Shown one piece after another: positions 18,058 to 28,270 of a DNA stretch of 64,000 bases (position 1 is its first letter; every line of letters begins with the position of its first letter). Source of the stretch: Virgibacillus doumboii (GTDB lineage: Bacteria > Bacillota > Bacilli > Bacillales > Amphibacillaceae); contig NZ_CADCWQ010000001.1 in NCBI RefSeq assembly GCF_902806455.1, positions 2,232,001 to 2,296,000 on the forward strand, written 5' to 3'. The notes beneath the pieces are model-generated. The model was not told the origin of the DNA, ran no database searches, and saw only the letters and a program-made list of their open reading frames with translations. The position numbers were made by a program, and so were the translations under genes.

Positions 18058-19644
18058 ATGACAATAACAGATGAAGTTAATAAACGACGTACTTTTGCTA
18101 TCATTTCACACCCCGATGCAGGGAAAACAACTCTTACGGAAAAGCTGCTGCTGTTCGGAAATCTGATCCGCTCAGCCGGCACCGTTAAAGGAAAAAAATC
18201 CGGTAAATTTGCGACATCTGACTGGATGGAAATCGAGAAACAGCGTGGGATTTCCGTAACATCCAGCGTGATGAATTTTCCATATAACGGGTATCAGGTC
18301 AATATTCTGGATACCCCCGGTCACGAGGATTTCAGTGAGGATACGTACCGAACACTCACCGCAGTTGACAGTGTTGTAATGATCATCGACGCAACTAAAG
18401 GAATTGAAGCACAAACTATTAAATTATTTAAGGTATGTAAAATGCGAGGAATCCCTATCTTTACTTTCATCAATAAACTGGACCGTGAAGGAAGGGAACC
18501 TCTTGAATTGCTCGAGGAAATCGAAGAAGTACTAGACATTGAGACTTATCCGATGAACTGGCCGGCAGGGATGGGCAAACGATTCCTCGGTACATTTGAC
18601 CGTCATGGTAAACAGTTTATCCAATATAACGGCAACGAGGAAGAAACATATATCCCGTATGCAGATCTCGACAAACCGGAACATAAGACGCTGATTTCAC
18701 AGTCGACTTATCAGGCGGCAAATGATGAGCTTGCCCTTGTAGAAGAAGCCGGCGATGAATTTTCACTGGATGCAGTACTTTCCGGTAAGCAGACACCAGT
18801 CTTTTTCGGAAGTGCACTTGCTCCATTTGGCGTGCAGAACTTTTTTGATACATTCATTTCAATGGCACCCGAACCGGCACCGCGCAAATCAACCGAGGGC
18901 GTCATCTCACCGGAAAACCCGGACTTCTCCGGATTTGTTTTCAAAATCCAGGCAAACATGAACCCTAACCACCGGGACCGAGTTGCTTTTCTAAGAGTTT
19001 GTTCCGGCAAATTTGAACGCGGGATGAGTGTAAACCTGGCACGTACAGGCAAGTCCATCAAACTTGCACAATCCCAGCAGTTTGTCGCTTCATCCAGGGA
19101 TACCGTTCAGGAGGCGTATGCCGGCGATATCATCGGAATTTATGATCCGAACGCATACCAAATCGGCGACACTTTATTAGAAGGAAACAACCTGTTCGAA
19201 TACCGGGAACTTCCGCAATTCCCGCCGGAGCAGTTCCAACGCGTCACTGCCAAAAACGTTATGAAAGCAAAACAGTTCAAAAAAGGAATCGAACAACTCG
19301 TTCAGGAAGGTGCGATTCAATTGTATAAACATTACCGTTCTGAATCGTATATTCTCGGAGCGGTCGGTGAATTGCAATATGAAGTCTTCCAGTATCGCAT
19401 GAGGAACGAATACAACGTGGAAGTAATGCTCGAGCCAATCGGCGAACGGGTCCCCCGATGGCTCAAAGCTGACCAGGTTGACCCGTCACTCTATGATGAA
19501 CGCAACATGCTTGTCCGGGACCGTTCCGACAATTATGTAGTATTATTCAAGAATGACTTTTCCCTGAACTGGTTCAAAGACAATCACCCGGATATTGCGT
19601 TGATTGATCTGTTTGACGTGAACCAGTATGACCAGACAACATAA
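18058..19644 (+). CDS. prfC: Peptide chain release factor 3
   Basis: 528 residues, the full length of RF3. It is a GTPase that recycles RF1 and RF2 from the ribosome after termination. G1 is SHPDAGKTT (17-25), the switch region holds [10 protein letters not shown]3 is DTPGHEDF, G4 is NKLDR, and the tail ends in [15 protein letters not shown] as in other RF3 proteins. Some bacilli lack RF3, so its presence is a useful lineage marker. It forms a single-gene unit closed by a terminator. Confidence 0.96.
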   Translation: MTITDEVNKRRTFAIISHPDAGKTTLTEKLLLFGNLIRSAGTVKGKKSGKFATSDWMEIEKQRGISVTSSVMNFPYNGYQVNILDTPGHEDFSEDTYRTLTAVDSVVMIIDATKGIEAQTIKLFKVCKMRGIPIFTFINKLDREGREPLELLEEIEEVLDIETYPMNWPAGMGKRFLGTFDRHGKQFIQYNGNEEETYIPYADLDKPEHKTLISQSTYQAANDELALVEEAGDEFSLDAVLSGKQTPVFFGSALAPFGVQNFFDTFISMAPEPAPRKSTEGVISPENPDFSGFVFKIQANMNPNHRDRVAFLRVCSGKFERGMSVNLARTGKSIKLAQSQQFVASSRDTVQEAYAGDIIGIYDPNAYQIGDTLLEGNNLFEYRELPQFPPEQFQRVTAKNVMKAKQFKKGIEQLVQEGAIQLYKHYRSESYILGAVGELQYEVFQYRMRNEYNVEVMLEPIGERVPRWLKADQVDPSLYDERNMLVRDRSDNYVVLFKNDFSLNWFKDNHPDIALIDLFDVNQYDQTT

Positions 19645-19656
19645 TAATACTATGAT

Positions 19657-19695
19657 GCACACAGAGTTCCTATGAGGGATTCTGTGTGTTTCTTA
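19657..19695 (+). terminator. Terminator after prfC
   Basis: CACACAGAG on the left pairs with TTCTGTGTG on the right (to 19688), followed by TTTCTT. Confidence 0.75.
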
Positions 19696-19810
19696 TTAAG
19701 CTCGACTTGTGGGTTCGTGTTATTAGTCATTTTTGTAAATTCCGTAGATATTAACTATTATTCTGGAGATGTTGAAGGCTATTACGTTGATTTTTCTACT
19801 GAGGAATAAG

Positions 19811-20108
19811 CCCTTCTCCTGTTATATTTGCTCTCCCCTGATAAACCCGCTCTTCTCCTGATATATCTGCTCTTCTCCTGATAAACCCGCTCTTCTCCTG
19901 ATATATCTGCTCTTCTCCTGATATATCTGCTCTTCTCCTGATATATCTGCTCTTCTCCTGATAAATCCGCTCTTCTCCTGATAAATCTGCTCTTCTCCTG
20001 ATATATCTGCTCTTCTCCTGATAAATCTGCTCTTCTCCTGATAAATCTGCTCTTCTCCTGATATATCTGCTCTTCTCCTGATAAATCTGCTCTTCTCCTG
20101 ATATATCC
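19811..20108. repeat. Tandem array of about fifteen 20-bp units
   Basis: The unit TCTTCTCCTGATAWAYCYGC repeats head to tail; thirteen copies are spaced exactly 20 bp (19860 to 20100) and two more divergent ones lie on the left. Positions 14 and 16-18 alternate between TAT and AAA/AAC forms. Because 60 bp equals 20 codons, the minus strand is open in at least two frames, giving repetitive QEKSRFIRRRADLSGEE-like peptides that I do not call as genes. There are no spacers, so it is not CRISPR. No other feature lies between 19696 and 20233. Confidence 0.92.
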
Positions 20109-20233
20109 AGTTAACCACCCCTGATACACCCTCCCATTCAAGAAACACCTCCCTCCCCTATGCAAAACCTTTTCCTTTCAACAGCAAATAACGTACACTG
20201 TCATTAGTCGAAAACGAAAGAGGTCTGACTGTA

Positions 20234-21283
20234 ATGAAACAGGTCTATAGTGATGTTATCCAATTCAGAGGAAACCATTATGACTTTGGCTATATGCAGG
20301 GTGAGCGGCTCCGAAACTCCCCTATCCTGCCGAACCGCAAAAAGCAATGGGGTCCAAAAAAAGACCGGCACTTCCTGATCAATATAAAAGAATTCAAAGA
20401 AGCGATTATGACTTTTGCGCCCCGCATCGGGGAAGAAATCCATGGCCTGGCAGATGCACTGAACATGAATCAGGAAAACGCCATCCGTGAATTTGGCGGA
20501 TATTATCTGGAATATGGTCGCAGTGGCTGTTCGATTTTCACCGATCCGGATTTTATGATCCGCAATTATGACAGCCATCCACTTGGTTATGAGGGACGTT
20601 TTTTATTTTATCAACCGACAGACGGGGGCTATTCTGTTGTTGGTCCGACCATGCAAATCACCGGCCGGATAGACGGGATGAATGAAAAAGGACTTGTAAT
20701 GGGCTATAACTTTACGCACCGCAAGCAATCAGGGGACGGATTTATATGTAACATGATTGGCCGGATTGTTCTCGAAACATGCGCTGATGTAAATGAGGCC
20801 GTCTCCCTTTTGAAAGAAATTCCACACCGTCACTCCTTCAGTTATGTTCTGCTGGACCGGAGCGGAGAGTCTTATGTTGTGGAAGCTTCGCCAAGAGAAG
20901 CAGCAATACGCAGATCCAATGTATGCACCAATCATTTTCATCTGCTTGATGAAGAAAACCGCTACCGTCAGGAAGAATCACGCGATCGCGAGAAGACAAT
21001 CCGGCAACAGCAGAAAAATACGACTGATCCATACCAGGCTTTCCGGGTGATGAATGACACCGATAAAAATATTTTCTCAGAAAAATATGGTGCATATGCC
21101 GGCACTTTGCATACAGCAGCTTACTTCCCAAATCAAATGAAAGCATGGTTCGCAATTGGCCCGGACAGGAAACCGGTTATCTTTGACTTCCGTAAATGGC
21201 TGGCCGGACAAAATACCCACGCGACCCGGATAAAAGGCGAACTCAACCATCATGCTCCATTTGTGAATATGGAAGAAATATAG
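20234..21283 (+). CDS. C45-family autoproteolytic acyltransferase/hydrolase
   Basis: 349 residues. The family belongs to Ntn-hydrolases and includes the penicillin-forming acyl-CoA:6-APA acyltransferase. The conserved block GYYLEYGRSGCSIF places the nucleophile cysteine near residue 98, where self-cleavage would expose it; RNYDSHP and GRIDGMNEKGLVMGYNF follow as in relatives. LDRSGESYVVEASP is another family landmark. Here it probably cleaves an amide of unknown structure. It is a single gene between the tandem repeat and an ABC operon. Confidence 0.85.
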   Translation: MKQVYSDVIQFRGNHYDFGYMQGERLRNSPILPNRKKQWGPKKDRHFLINIKEFKEAIMTFAPRIGEEIHGLADALNMNQENAIREFGGYYLEYGRSGCSIFTDPDFMIRNYDSHPLGYEGRFLFYQPTDGGYSVVGPTMQITGRIDGMNEKGLVMGYNFTHRKQSGDGFICNMIGRIVLETCADVNEAVSLLKEIPHRHSFSYVLLDRSGESYVVEASPREAAIRRSNVCTNHFHLLDEENRYRQEESRDREKTIRQQQKNTTDPYQAFRVMNDTDKNIFSEKYGAYAGTLHTAAYFPNQMKAWFAIGPDRKPVIFDFRKWLAGQNTHATRIKGELNHHAPFVNMEEI

Positions 21284-21390
21284 ACCAATAACCTGCCGCA
21301 AATGGAGAACATTTATACCAAACACAGCAGTCAAAAATACCCCAGATATGTTAAAATTGTTATATTATTTTGTTTAATGGGGGAATTGAA

Positions 21391-22182
21391 TTGACTGAGA
21401 AGATATTGTCGCTCAACGACCTGACCATAAATTTGGGCGGCAAACGGGTTTTGAATGGCATCAACCTCGATGTCTATCAGGGGCAGATCATCGGCTATAT
21501 CGGCCCAAACGGCGCCGGTAAGAGCACAACGGTAAAAATAATGCTCGGGCTCATAGAAGATTACAATGGCACAGTCGAGATTTTTGATCAGGACATAGCT
21601 GACGGGGACCATACATATAAACGAAGAATTGGCTACGTGCCCGAGAATGCGGAAATCTATGATAATCTCACGGCAAGTGAATATTTAACGTTCATTGGTG
21701 AGTTATATGGACTCGATTCCAGGGAAGCAGAATCGAAAGCACGAAATTTAATGCGGGAATTTGAAATGGATAATGTGTTCAATACTCGCATTTCATCTTT
21801 CTCCAAAGGGATGCGGCAAAAAGTATTAATCATCGCAAGTCTGCTGCACGACCCTGACCTGCTGTTTTTGGATGAACCATTAAATGGTCTGGATGCCAAC
21901 AGTGTCATGATTATAAAAGAAATTCTTGCACAGCTGGCAGCACAAGGCAAAACGATATTCTACTCGTCGCATATTATGGATGTCGTCGAGAAAATCAGTA
22001 ATCGTATTATCCTGTTAACAGATGGGGAAATCGCTGCTGACGGCAGTTTCGAGGAATTAAGAGAGCAGAGTAAAGAAGGATCACTCGAGGAAATATTCAA
22101 TCAGCTTACCGGATTTGACGAACACAAAGAAATTGCCGGAAACTTTGTGGATATTGTAAGTGAGGGAACCGGCAATGAATAA
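21391..22182 (+). CDS. ABC transporter ATP-binding protein
   Basis: 263 residues. Walker A is GPNGAGKST, the signature is FSKGMRQK, Walker B is LLFLDEP and the switch histidine is in YSSHIMDV. It is of the ABC-2 exporter type. TTG 21391 with GGGGGA upstream gives a start (LTEKILSLNDLTIN) that fits the family better than the frame opening at 21370. It overlaps the permease start by 8 bases, so the two form one exporter. Confidence 0.92.
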   Translation: MTEKILSLNDLTINLGGKRVLNGINLDVYQGQIIGYIGPNGAGKSTTVKIMLGLIEDYNGTVEIFDQDIADGDHTYKRRIGYVPENAEIYDNLTASEYLTFIGELYGLDSREAESKARNLMREFEMDNVFNTRISSFSKGMRQKVLIIASLLHDPDLLFLDEPLNGLDANSVMIIKEILAQLAAQGKTIFYSSHIMDVVEKISNRIILLTDGEIAADGSFEELREQSKEGSLEEIFNQLTGFDEHKEIAGNFVDIVSEGTGNE

Positions 22183-23818
22183 TTTCCGCTCACTGAAGTT
22201 TATAGACAAGTTTAAATTTGTATTTGAAATACTCGGAATTGACTATGCTGATATGCGAAAAATTCTTCAGCTAAAGTTAACATTGGATCAAAGACGCGTC
22301 CCTACTGTTTTCAATATGGATTCATCAAAGAAGAAAGATGGAAATCAGTTTCTGAAATCATTATGGCTGTATGGTTTTTATGGACTCATCATCATCCCAT
22401 TTCTTTTTCTGGGTGACAATTATATGCTGCAGATGAGTCTGATTTTTGGAATTCTAATGTTTTTCCTGATGACATCGATGATTTCTGACTTTACAACTGT
22501 TTTATTGGATGTCAGGGACAAAAATATTTTAAGTACAAAACCAGTAAGCAAAAAAACAATCAGTGCAGCAAAAATGGTGCATGTCAGCATTTATATGACG
22601 TTAATGACAGGAGCATTAGTAACAATTCCATTTGTGGTTATGATTATTAGACAAGGTGTCATTTTTTCACTTTTGTTTCTGGCAGTCTTAATTCTCAATG
22701 TTCTTTTTGTTATTGCACTGACCGCTCTCATCTACATTTTTACGTTGCGTTTTTTCAATGGCGAGCGACTAAAGGATATCATCAACTATGTGCAGATTTT
22801 ATTATCGGTTGGTATCATCGTCGGATATCAGTTACTGGCCCGTTCCTTTGAAGTAGTTGATTTAACCGTAACTTACACATTCAGCTGGTGGCATGCGTTG
22901 ATACCGCCAATCTGGTTTGCAGCACCATTTGAATGGTTACTAAATCAACATATGGCAAATGAAATAATAGTATTATCGGTTACAGCTTTGGTCATTCCGA
23001 TTATATCGATAGTAATCTATTACCGCTTGATGCCGTCCTTCGAGCGGAACCTGGAGAAGTTATTGAATGAATCCGGAAAAAATAAAGGCAAAAAACTCCG
23101 GCTTGACAATCTGTTGGCACGTCTTGTTTGTTTCAACCGGGAAGAGCGCGTGTTCTTCCAGTTTGCATCCGTGATGATGAAAAAAGAAAGAGAATTCAAG
23201 CTGAAGGTTTATCCATCACTTGGGTTTGCTTTTATCTTTCCGTTTATTTTTCTATTTAACGATTTAGATAACGGCTCATCACTTCAAAATATCGCCGGGG
23301 GCAAATCATACTTGACCATTTACTTTAGTGCCATCATGATCCCGGCAGTAGTACACATGCTGAAGTTCTCGGAAAATTATAAAGGAAGCTGGATTTTTCT
23401 GGTATCACCGGTTAAGGATCCGGTATCGTTTCGGCGGGGCGCATTAAAAGCATTTTTAGTCAAGCTTTATCTGCCGATTTTCACCATATTGAGCGTAATA
23501 TTTTTATGGATTTTTTCTGTGAGGATATTACCGGACCTGATTGCAGTGTTGCTGGGTGCATGTCTCCATGCAATTATTTCATATAAGATGTTTAATAATG
23601 ACGCCTACCCATTCAGTCATTCATTTGAAGGTGCACAGAATATGAATACTGCCATAAGTATCATGCTGACATTAATGGCTGGTATATTCGCACTGGCCCA
23701 CTATTTCGCATTGTCATTCAGCCATGGAATCTATATTTATCTTGGTATCCTGCTTCCAGCGACAATTGCTGTTTGGATTATTGCTTTACCAAAAAAGAAT
23801 ACGAAAGTTGTTCATTAA
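22175..23818 (+). CDS. ABC transporter permease, large ABC-2-like type
   Basis: 547 residues with two groups of membrane spans (about 70-300 and 355-540) and a central basic loop. A Lys/Arg-rich N-terminus is followed by the conserved VLLDVRDKNILSTKPVSKKT. The ATG at 22175 lies within the end of the ATPase gene and GAGGGAA is upstream of it. Proteins of this size occur in Bacillaceae as partners of a single ATPase; what they export is unknown. A strong two-way terminator follows. Confidence 0.85.
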   Translation: MNNFRSLKFIDKFKFVFEILGIDYADMRKILQLKLTLDQRRVPTVFNMDSSKKKDGNQFLKSLWLYGFYGLIIIPFLFLGDNYMLQMSLIFGILMFFLMTSMISDFTTVLLDVRDKNILSTKPVSKKTISAAKMVHVSIYMTLMTGALVTIPFVVMIIRQGVIFSLLFLAVLILNVLFVIALTALIYIFTLRFFNGERLKDIINYVQILLSVGIIVGYQLLARSFEVVDLTVTYTFSWWHALIPPIWFAAPFEWLLNQHMANEIIVLSVTALVIPIISIVIYYRLMPSFERNLEKLLNESGKNKGKKLRLDNLLARLVCFNREERVFFQFASVMMKKEREFKLKVYPSLGFAFIFPFIFLFNDLDNGSSLQNIAGGKSYLTIYFSAIMIPAVVHMLKFSENYKGSWIFLVSPVKDPVSFRRGALKAFLVKLYLPIFTILSVIFLWIFSVRILPDLIAVLLGACLHAIISYKMFNNDAYPFSHSFEGAQNMNTAISIMLTLMAGIFALAHYFALSFSHGIYIYLGILLPATIAVWIIALPKKNTKVVH

Positions 23819-23890
23819 TTAAAACGGTTGTTTACGCAAAAATTGTTGCTGTCTGACCCGCAGTCCCAATATGTTAGAAAAGAGCTATTA

Positions 23891-23925
23891 AAAAAGACGT
23901 TTTCCACAAGAGAAAACGTCTTTTT
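23891..23925. terminator. Bidirectional terminator
   Basis: AAAAAGACGTTTTC (23891-23904) and GAAAACGTCTTTTT (23912-23925) separate the convergent permease and DUF4870 genes. Confidence 0.9.
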
Positions 23926-23926
23926 C

Positions 23927-24250
23927 CTATTTAATTAATCTGAAAACCAATGGAATCCGATATTTTTCCCCACTATATGCCTTAATCATTGCAATAATGG
24001 TAAATACAAATGCAAGAATCGCAACGATAAAAATTAATACAAAACCGATTAACACCAGCATCAATATCGTACTGACAACGGAATAAACAGCATATGATAT
24101 GAGGAAATTAAAATATTCCTTACCATGGTAGTCAACAAATTCAGATTCTTCCCGTTTAATGAGCCAAATAATTAACGGTCCCAAAATCGGAAAGAACAAG
24201 CTGACCAGGTATATCAGCAACGCAAACAGCCGTTCATCATTATTCGACAT
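23927..24250 (-). CDS. DUF4870 membrane protein
   Basis: 107 residues with three or four membrane spans: LFALLIYLVSLFFPILGPLIIWLIKREES, then the conserved VDYHGKEYFNF motif and two more helices. These are markers of the DUF4870 (Tic20-like) family of unknown role. ATG 24250 has GGGGGAGGA 5 bases upstream; the longer frame from 24274 is not needed. Confidence 0.88.
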   Translation of the reverse strand: MSNNDERLFALLIYLVSLFFPILGPLIIWLIKREESEFVDYHGKEYFNFLISYAVYSVVSTILMLVLIGFVLIFIVAILAFVFTIIAMIKAYSGEKYRIPLVFRLIK

Positions 24251-24337
24251 AATCCTCCCCCTTTTCTTTTCCATTCATCATACCATAATAATATGAAAAG
24301 GGCTCAAGCTTCTTGATAAAGATTTTATAGGCATAAA

Positions 24338-24928
24338 TTATCCTTCTTTTGAAGTAAGTATTTTTGCATGATCAACAATTTTGTCATACGGTACATTCTG
24401 ATAGCCATTGTATTTTTTCACAATGGTACCCTCCTGATTAATCAGGTAGAAACTTGTCCCATGTGTGAACTGATCCGTTCCTTCCGGCGGCGGTGCGATT
24501 GCAGATTTAAAGGAATTCACTGAAAGATTTTCCACATAGCTGAAGTCATATCCACCAAGAAAAGACCAATTCGATAAATCTCCCCCGCGTGCTTCGATAA
24601 ATTCTTTTCGAACGTCAGGTGTATCCCGTTTCGGATCGACAGTAAATGTAACGATCTGAACCGGAACATCCGCTTCCTTCAGTTTATCCTGAAGTTTCGC
24701 CATATTTGCTGTCATTGGCGGACATACCGTGTTACAGCTTGTAAACGCAAAATTGGCAAGCCACACATTGCCTTCCAGATTTGATGATGAAACAGTCTCA
24801 CCATCCACGTCTGCAGCTTCAAAATCCTGAACTTGCCAATCGAGTTTATCAGGGATTGTTTTTTCGCCACATGCGGAAAGCACAATCATTACCAATACGA
24901 AACAAGCTATTTTCAACAATTTATTCAT
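24338..24928 (-). CDS. SCO1/SenC family lipoprotein, copper chaperone for cytochrome oxidase
   Basis: 196 residues. The lipobox LSAC ends the signal peptide near residue 20. A thioredoxin fold carries the copper ligands C-xxx-C in FTSCNTVCPPM and the distal histidine in FTHGTSFYLI, as in B. subtilis YpmQ. It delivers copper to the CuA centre of caa3-type oxidase on the outside of the membrane. The gene stands alone, away from the csoR island, and no CsoR-type site is seen nearby. Confidence 0.93.
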   Translation of the reverse strand: MNKLLKIACFVLVMIVLSACGEKTIPDKLDWQVQDFEAADVDGETVSSSNLEGNVWLANFAFTSCNTVCPPMTANMAKLQDKLKEADVPVQIVTFTVDPKRDTPDVRKEFIEARGGDLSNWSFLGGYDFSYVENLSVNSFKSAIAPPPEGTDQFTHGTSFYLINQEGTIVKKYNGYQNVPYDKIVDHAKILTSKEG

Positions 24929-25111
24929 AAAATTTCACCTTTCCAACCTGCTAAAATATCTTTCTTTACTCCATAATCGTATCGTATAGTCTGATTACTA
25001 TTATTTCAATAATAATACTTGAAAGTTGTATGACAATTAAGTATAGAGAAAGCTTAATAAGCAATAATAAAAAGTAAATACCTTTATAAAAGAAAGATGA
25101 GGTCTAATATT

Positions 25112-25558
25112 ATGAATCACTTAAAAATTATCGGAATTAAGTTTATCGTCATTGCTATTGCGGTTTTCTCTATTTTTGGCATTTTAAATAATGCCTCATT
25201 GTCGAACTTATTTTGGATAAGTCTGCTTGTTACGGGTATTGCTTATATTATCGGGGATTTATTTATCCTCAGGAAAACCGGAAACGTTATAGCTTCCCTG
25301 GCAGACTTTGGTTTAGCATTCCTTTCACTTTGGGTATTGGGCAGTTTATTTCTCGTAGAAGGAATGCCTGTGGTTACTCTGTCACTACTCTCCGCATTTT
25401 TTATCGCGTGCTCTGAATTGCTTATTCATGCTTATATCCTAAATCACCTGGATTTTGACCACAAGGATACAAGAACGATGAACCAACTACAGACGGAATT
25501 CTCCGAAGAAATTGACCCGGATATGAAAACCGATAAAAATCAAAAGGATAAAAAATAA
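25112..25558 (+). CDS. YndM family (DUF2512) membrane protein
   Basis: 148 residues with four membrane spans and a charged C-terminal tail (EEIDPDMKTDKNQKDKK). IGDLFILRKTGNVIASLADFG is typical of the family, which is widespread and uncharacterised in Bacillaceae. ATG 25112 has GAGG nine bases upstream, better than the in-frame ATG at 25097. The small gene at 25601 follows after 42 bases and may be co-transcribed. Confidence 0.88.
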   Translation: MNHLKIIGIKFIVIAIAVFSIFGILNNASLSNLFWISLLVTGIAYIIGDLFILRKTGNVIASLADFGLAFLSLWVLGSLFLVEGMPVVTLSLLSAFFIACSELLIHAYILNHLDFDHKDTRTMNQLQTEFSEEIDPDMKTDKNQKDKK

Positions 25559-25600
25559 AAATTAACGGCGTATTATTTTGTAATGACAGGAGGCTAATAA

Positions 25601-25768
25601 ATGGATAAAAAGAAAAAAAAATCACAAAAATACGATGAGGTCGTTGCACCGGGAATAGACCCGGATGATGCTTTCGGCAAAGACGCATCCGCAGCTGAAA
25701 TTAAAAAAGGAGAATCAACGAAGGTTACAAGACTCAAATATGATGAGTATGACTCCAGTGAAAAATAA
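25601..25768 (+). CDS. Small charged hypothetical protein
   Basis: 55 residues: MDKKKKKSQKYDEVVAPGID at the start, then DPDDAFGKDASAAEIKKGES and a C-terminus rich in Lys, Asp and Tyr. The ribosome site ACAGGAGG (25586-25593) is excellent and a terminator follows the stop closely. No family is recognised. It is probably soluble and disordered. Confidence 0.75.
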   Translation: MDKKKKKSQKYDEVVAPGIDPDDAFGKDASAAEIKKGESTKVTRLKYDEYDSSEK

Positions 25769-25780
25769 ATAATGAAAGGA

Positions 25781-25813
25781 ATGCACTATCCGACTCGGGG
25801 TAGTGTATTTTTT
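25781..25813 (+). terminator. Terminator after the small charged gene
   Basis: ATGCACTATCC pairs with GGGTAGTGTAT, followed by TTTTTTT. Confidence 0.85.
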
Positions 25814-25839
25814 TATCACCAAACCAGTCCTCCATATTG

Positions 25840-26844
25840 CTAGTTCGATAACTCATCACGGTCACTTGCACGTGGTGGTTCTTCCATCCAGCCATTGTCA
25901 ATAAGAATGTTTGCACCATCTTCCGAATATTTAAGGATTTCATGGATAAATCGATCGTAATGTCCCGTTAAATCCCGTCTTAAACATGTGGAAATACTTG
26001 TCCCATAAAATCCAATCCCCAACGAAATCAAACCAGTAACAGTAAACGTCATCAGACTATCCGAAAATGGAGCAACCTTTGATTCAGTCACATAAGTATC
26101 GGAAGTCATCGGAACAGGCAGGTCATCCTCTTGCAATAATGAACCAAGGACCTCGTTGTGCTTTTCGGCGATTTCCTTCCCCCGCACGAAAAATTGCGAA
26201 ACCTTTTTTGATTTTGCAACCTGACTGAATCCTGTCAGTGTTCCTATTCCCAAACTGTTACGTTGAATATTGGCAAATATATTTGTTATCTCCAGTGCGA
26301 GTAATGGTCTTCTTTCACCAAACCAGCCCGTCAGAAAAGATTGCTTTTTTACAAAATCAACATTTTCCGGGTAAGGAATATACGGTGAACGGACGAATAA
26401 ACCCTTCTCCAATAATAACTCTTTAACCTTCGTGTCCAACTGGTTGGACTCTGTCAGGCATTCAGCAAAAAATTGATTAACATCTGACCGGACAGCTAAA
26501 GATTTCGACATACCAAACGCATTCATAGAAATCTGTGCAGACTGTTTTAAAAACTGCAGCATATACTGATCGGAAAACAATCGGGGGGCATCCATGTTTA
26601 AGTCCTTGTCCACAGAAAAACCTTGTGGAAGCGGGTAATTTTCTTCCATAAAAATGGTGGTCAGTTTCTCAATATATGACTTGGACAACTGTAACGCATG
26701 CTCAACTATCGGTCTGATATCAGAGTCCTCCACAGTGTTTAACAAATGGGTTAACAAACATATTGAACCCGTATCATTTTGATAAGCAGTCCAAAGCTGT
26801 GATAGTTCTGCGGCAGTAAGTCGGATATTCTCTTCTTTTCCCAC
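25840..26844 (-). CDS. Two-domain DUF3231 protein
   Basis: About 334 residues made of two DUF3231 halves (roughly 10-165 and 175-330). Repeated landmarks are PLPQGFSVDKDLNMDAPRLF in the first half and LPVPMTSDTYVTESKVAPFS in the second; the end is NGWMEEPPRASDRDEL. The ATG at 26853 is only one base from the GGAGG site, whereas GTG 26844 is ten bases from it, so GTG is preferred. Its closest relative here is the frameshifted gene at 62607-63610. The function is unknown, perhaps spore coat. Confidence 0.85.
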   Translation of the reverse strand: MGKEENIRLTAAELSQLWTAYQNDTGSICLLTHLLNTVEDSDIRPIVEHALQLSKSYIEKLTTIFMEENYPLPQGFSVDKDLNMDAPRLFSDQYMLQFLKQSAQISMNAFGMSKSLAVRSDVNQFFAECLTESNQLDTKVKELLLEKGLFVRSPYIPYPENVDFVKKQSFLTGWFGERRPLLALEITNIFANIQRNSLGIGTLTGFSQVAKSKKVSQFFVRGKEIAEKHNEVLGSLLQEDDLPVPMTSDTYVTESKVAPFSDSLMTFTVTGLISLGIGFYGTSISTCLRRDLTGHYDRFIHEILKYSEDGANILIDNGWMEEPPRASDRDELSN

Positions 26845-27030
26845 GGTTTTCATTCCTCCGTTTACATTCTTTCCTTATATTATTTGTCCTTCATGAAGAA
26901 TCTATTCTTTCAGTTCCCAATTCTGCTTAATTGAATCAATCATGAAAAATGTAATGTGTTATTTTTTTGCCTGGTATTACATACGTATTTAATATGCTTT
27001 GTACATTTATCAGAAAGGAGGAAGATTGCA

Positions 27031-28263
27031 ATGGCAAAAACGAGAAAAATAGGTTTACTGACACAAATTTTAATCGCATTTGTAAGCGCCATCATAGCCG
27101 GTATTATATTTGGGCCTGGCATTGATGTTGTCCAGCCGCTGGGTGACTTATTTTTACGTCTTATTCAATTTTTGATTGTACCTTTAATTGTATCGTCGCT
27201 CATTGTAGGTGTTGCCAGTACCGGCAGCATGGAAACGCTCGGAAGAATTGGCGGAAAAACAATCCTGTATTATATAAGTACTACCTTTATTGCAGTCAGT
27301 ATTGGACTTCTTGCAGCCACTTTATTCAGCCCTGGAACAGGCGTCGATGTTTCCACATCCAATGAAGTACCTGAAGCTACTGAAACAGACGGTGTCATTA
27401 GTGTTTTATTAAACATAATCCCGACGAACCCGCTGGAAAGTCTATCCAGCGGTAACATCCTGCAAATTATTTTCTTTGCAATTTTTATCGGCGTCGGTAT
27501 TACCATGGTTGGGAAAAAGGCTGATCCTGTCTATCGCTTTTTTGACGGATTTGCCGAAGTCATGTACAAGATCACCTGGATTATTATGAAACTCATCCCA
27601 ATTGGTATTTTTGGCCTGCTGGCACCAATTATCGGCGAATACGGACTTTCCGTTTTACTTCCATTAATCAAGCTGATTTCGGTCGTTGCCATCGCCTGTA
27701 TCGTTCATGCACTGGTCACCTACTCCATCGCCGTCAAGACACTGGGAAAAATGAATCCCTTACAGTTTTTTAAAGGAATCGCTCCGGCCAGCCTTGTTGC
27801 ATTCAGTACACAAAGCAGCTCAGGCACACTGCCGGTCACAATCAAATGCTCAGAAGATAACCTGGGAGTGTCGAAAAAAATATCAAGCTTTATTCTGCCG
27901 TTGGGTGCTACCGTAAACATGGATGGAACATCACTTTACTTGAGTGTTGCCGCCCTCTTTGCCGCACAGGCGTATGGTGTTGAATTAGGATTCACACAAA
28001 TACTGATGATTGTCCTGATTGGAACATTAGGTTCAATTGGTGCCGCTGGTGTCCCTGGAGCAGGTCTGGTTATGTTAACACTCGTATTGACTACATTAAA
28101 TTTACCATTAGAAGCTATCGCATTAATTGCCGGAGTTGACCGTTTCATGGATATGTTCCGGACTGCAGTCAATATCACAGGGGACGCTGCAGGATCTATC
28201 GTGATTAACTCATCCGAAAAAAATCTCGACGAAACACCTGATTCTGAATCAACAGCTGGATAG
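27031..28263 (+). CDS. Dicarboxylate/amino acid:cation symporter (DAACS family)
   Basis: 410 residues, with the SLC1-type fold of GltP, GltT and DctP. Substrate-site landmarks are the serine-rich hairpin FSTQSSSGTLPVT, NMDGTSLY, the second hairpin GVPGAGLVML and DRFMDMFRTAVNITGDA. Arg in FRTAVNITGD favours acidic substrates such as glutamate, aspartate or C4-dicarboxylates. ATG 27031 has AAAGGAGGAAG upstream. It is a single gene followed by a palindromic repeat that may act as its terminator. Confidence 0.93.
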   Translation: MAKTRKIGLLTQILIAFVSAIIAGIIFGPGIDVVQPLGDLFLRLIQFLIVPLIVSSLIVGVASTGSMETLGRIGGKTILYYISTTFIAVSIGLLAATLFSPGTGVDVSTSNEVPEATETDGVISVLLNIIPTNPLESLSSGNILQIIFFAIFIGVGITMVGKKADPVYRFFDGFAEVMYKITWIIMKLIPIGIFGLLAPIIGEYGLSVLLPLIKLISVVAIACIVHALVTYSIAVKTLGKMNPLQFFKGIAPASLVAFSTQSSSGTLPVTIKCSEDNLGVSKKISSFILPLGATVNMDGTSLYLSVAALFAAQAYGVELGFTQILMIVLIGTLGSIGAAGVPGAGLVMLTLVLTTLNLPLEAIALIAGVDRFMDMFRTAVNITGDAAGSIVINSSEKNLDETPDSESTAG

Positions 28264-28270
28264 AATTACT

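Noticed and set aside
19811..20108. CRISPR array
   Set aside because: The units are contiguous with no unique spacers and no cas genes are nearby.
19782..20165. Two overlapping minus-strand frames coding repetitive Gln/Glu/Arg/Ser peptides
   Set aside because: Both frames arise from the 20-bp tandem array, neither has a convincing ribosome site, and their residue pattern is fixed by the DNA repeat.
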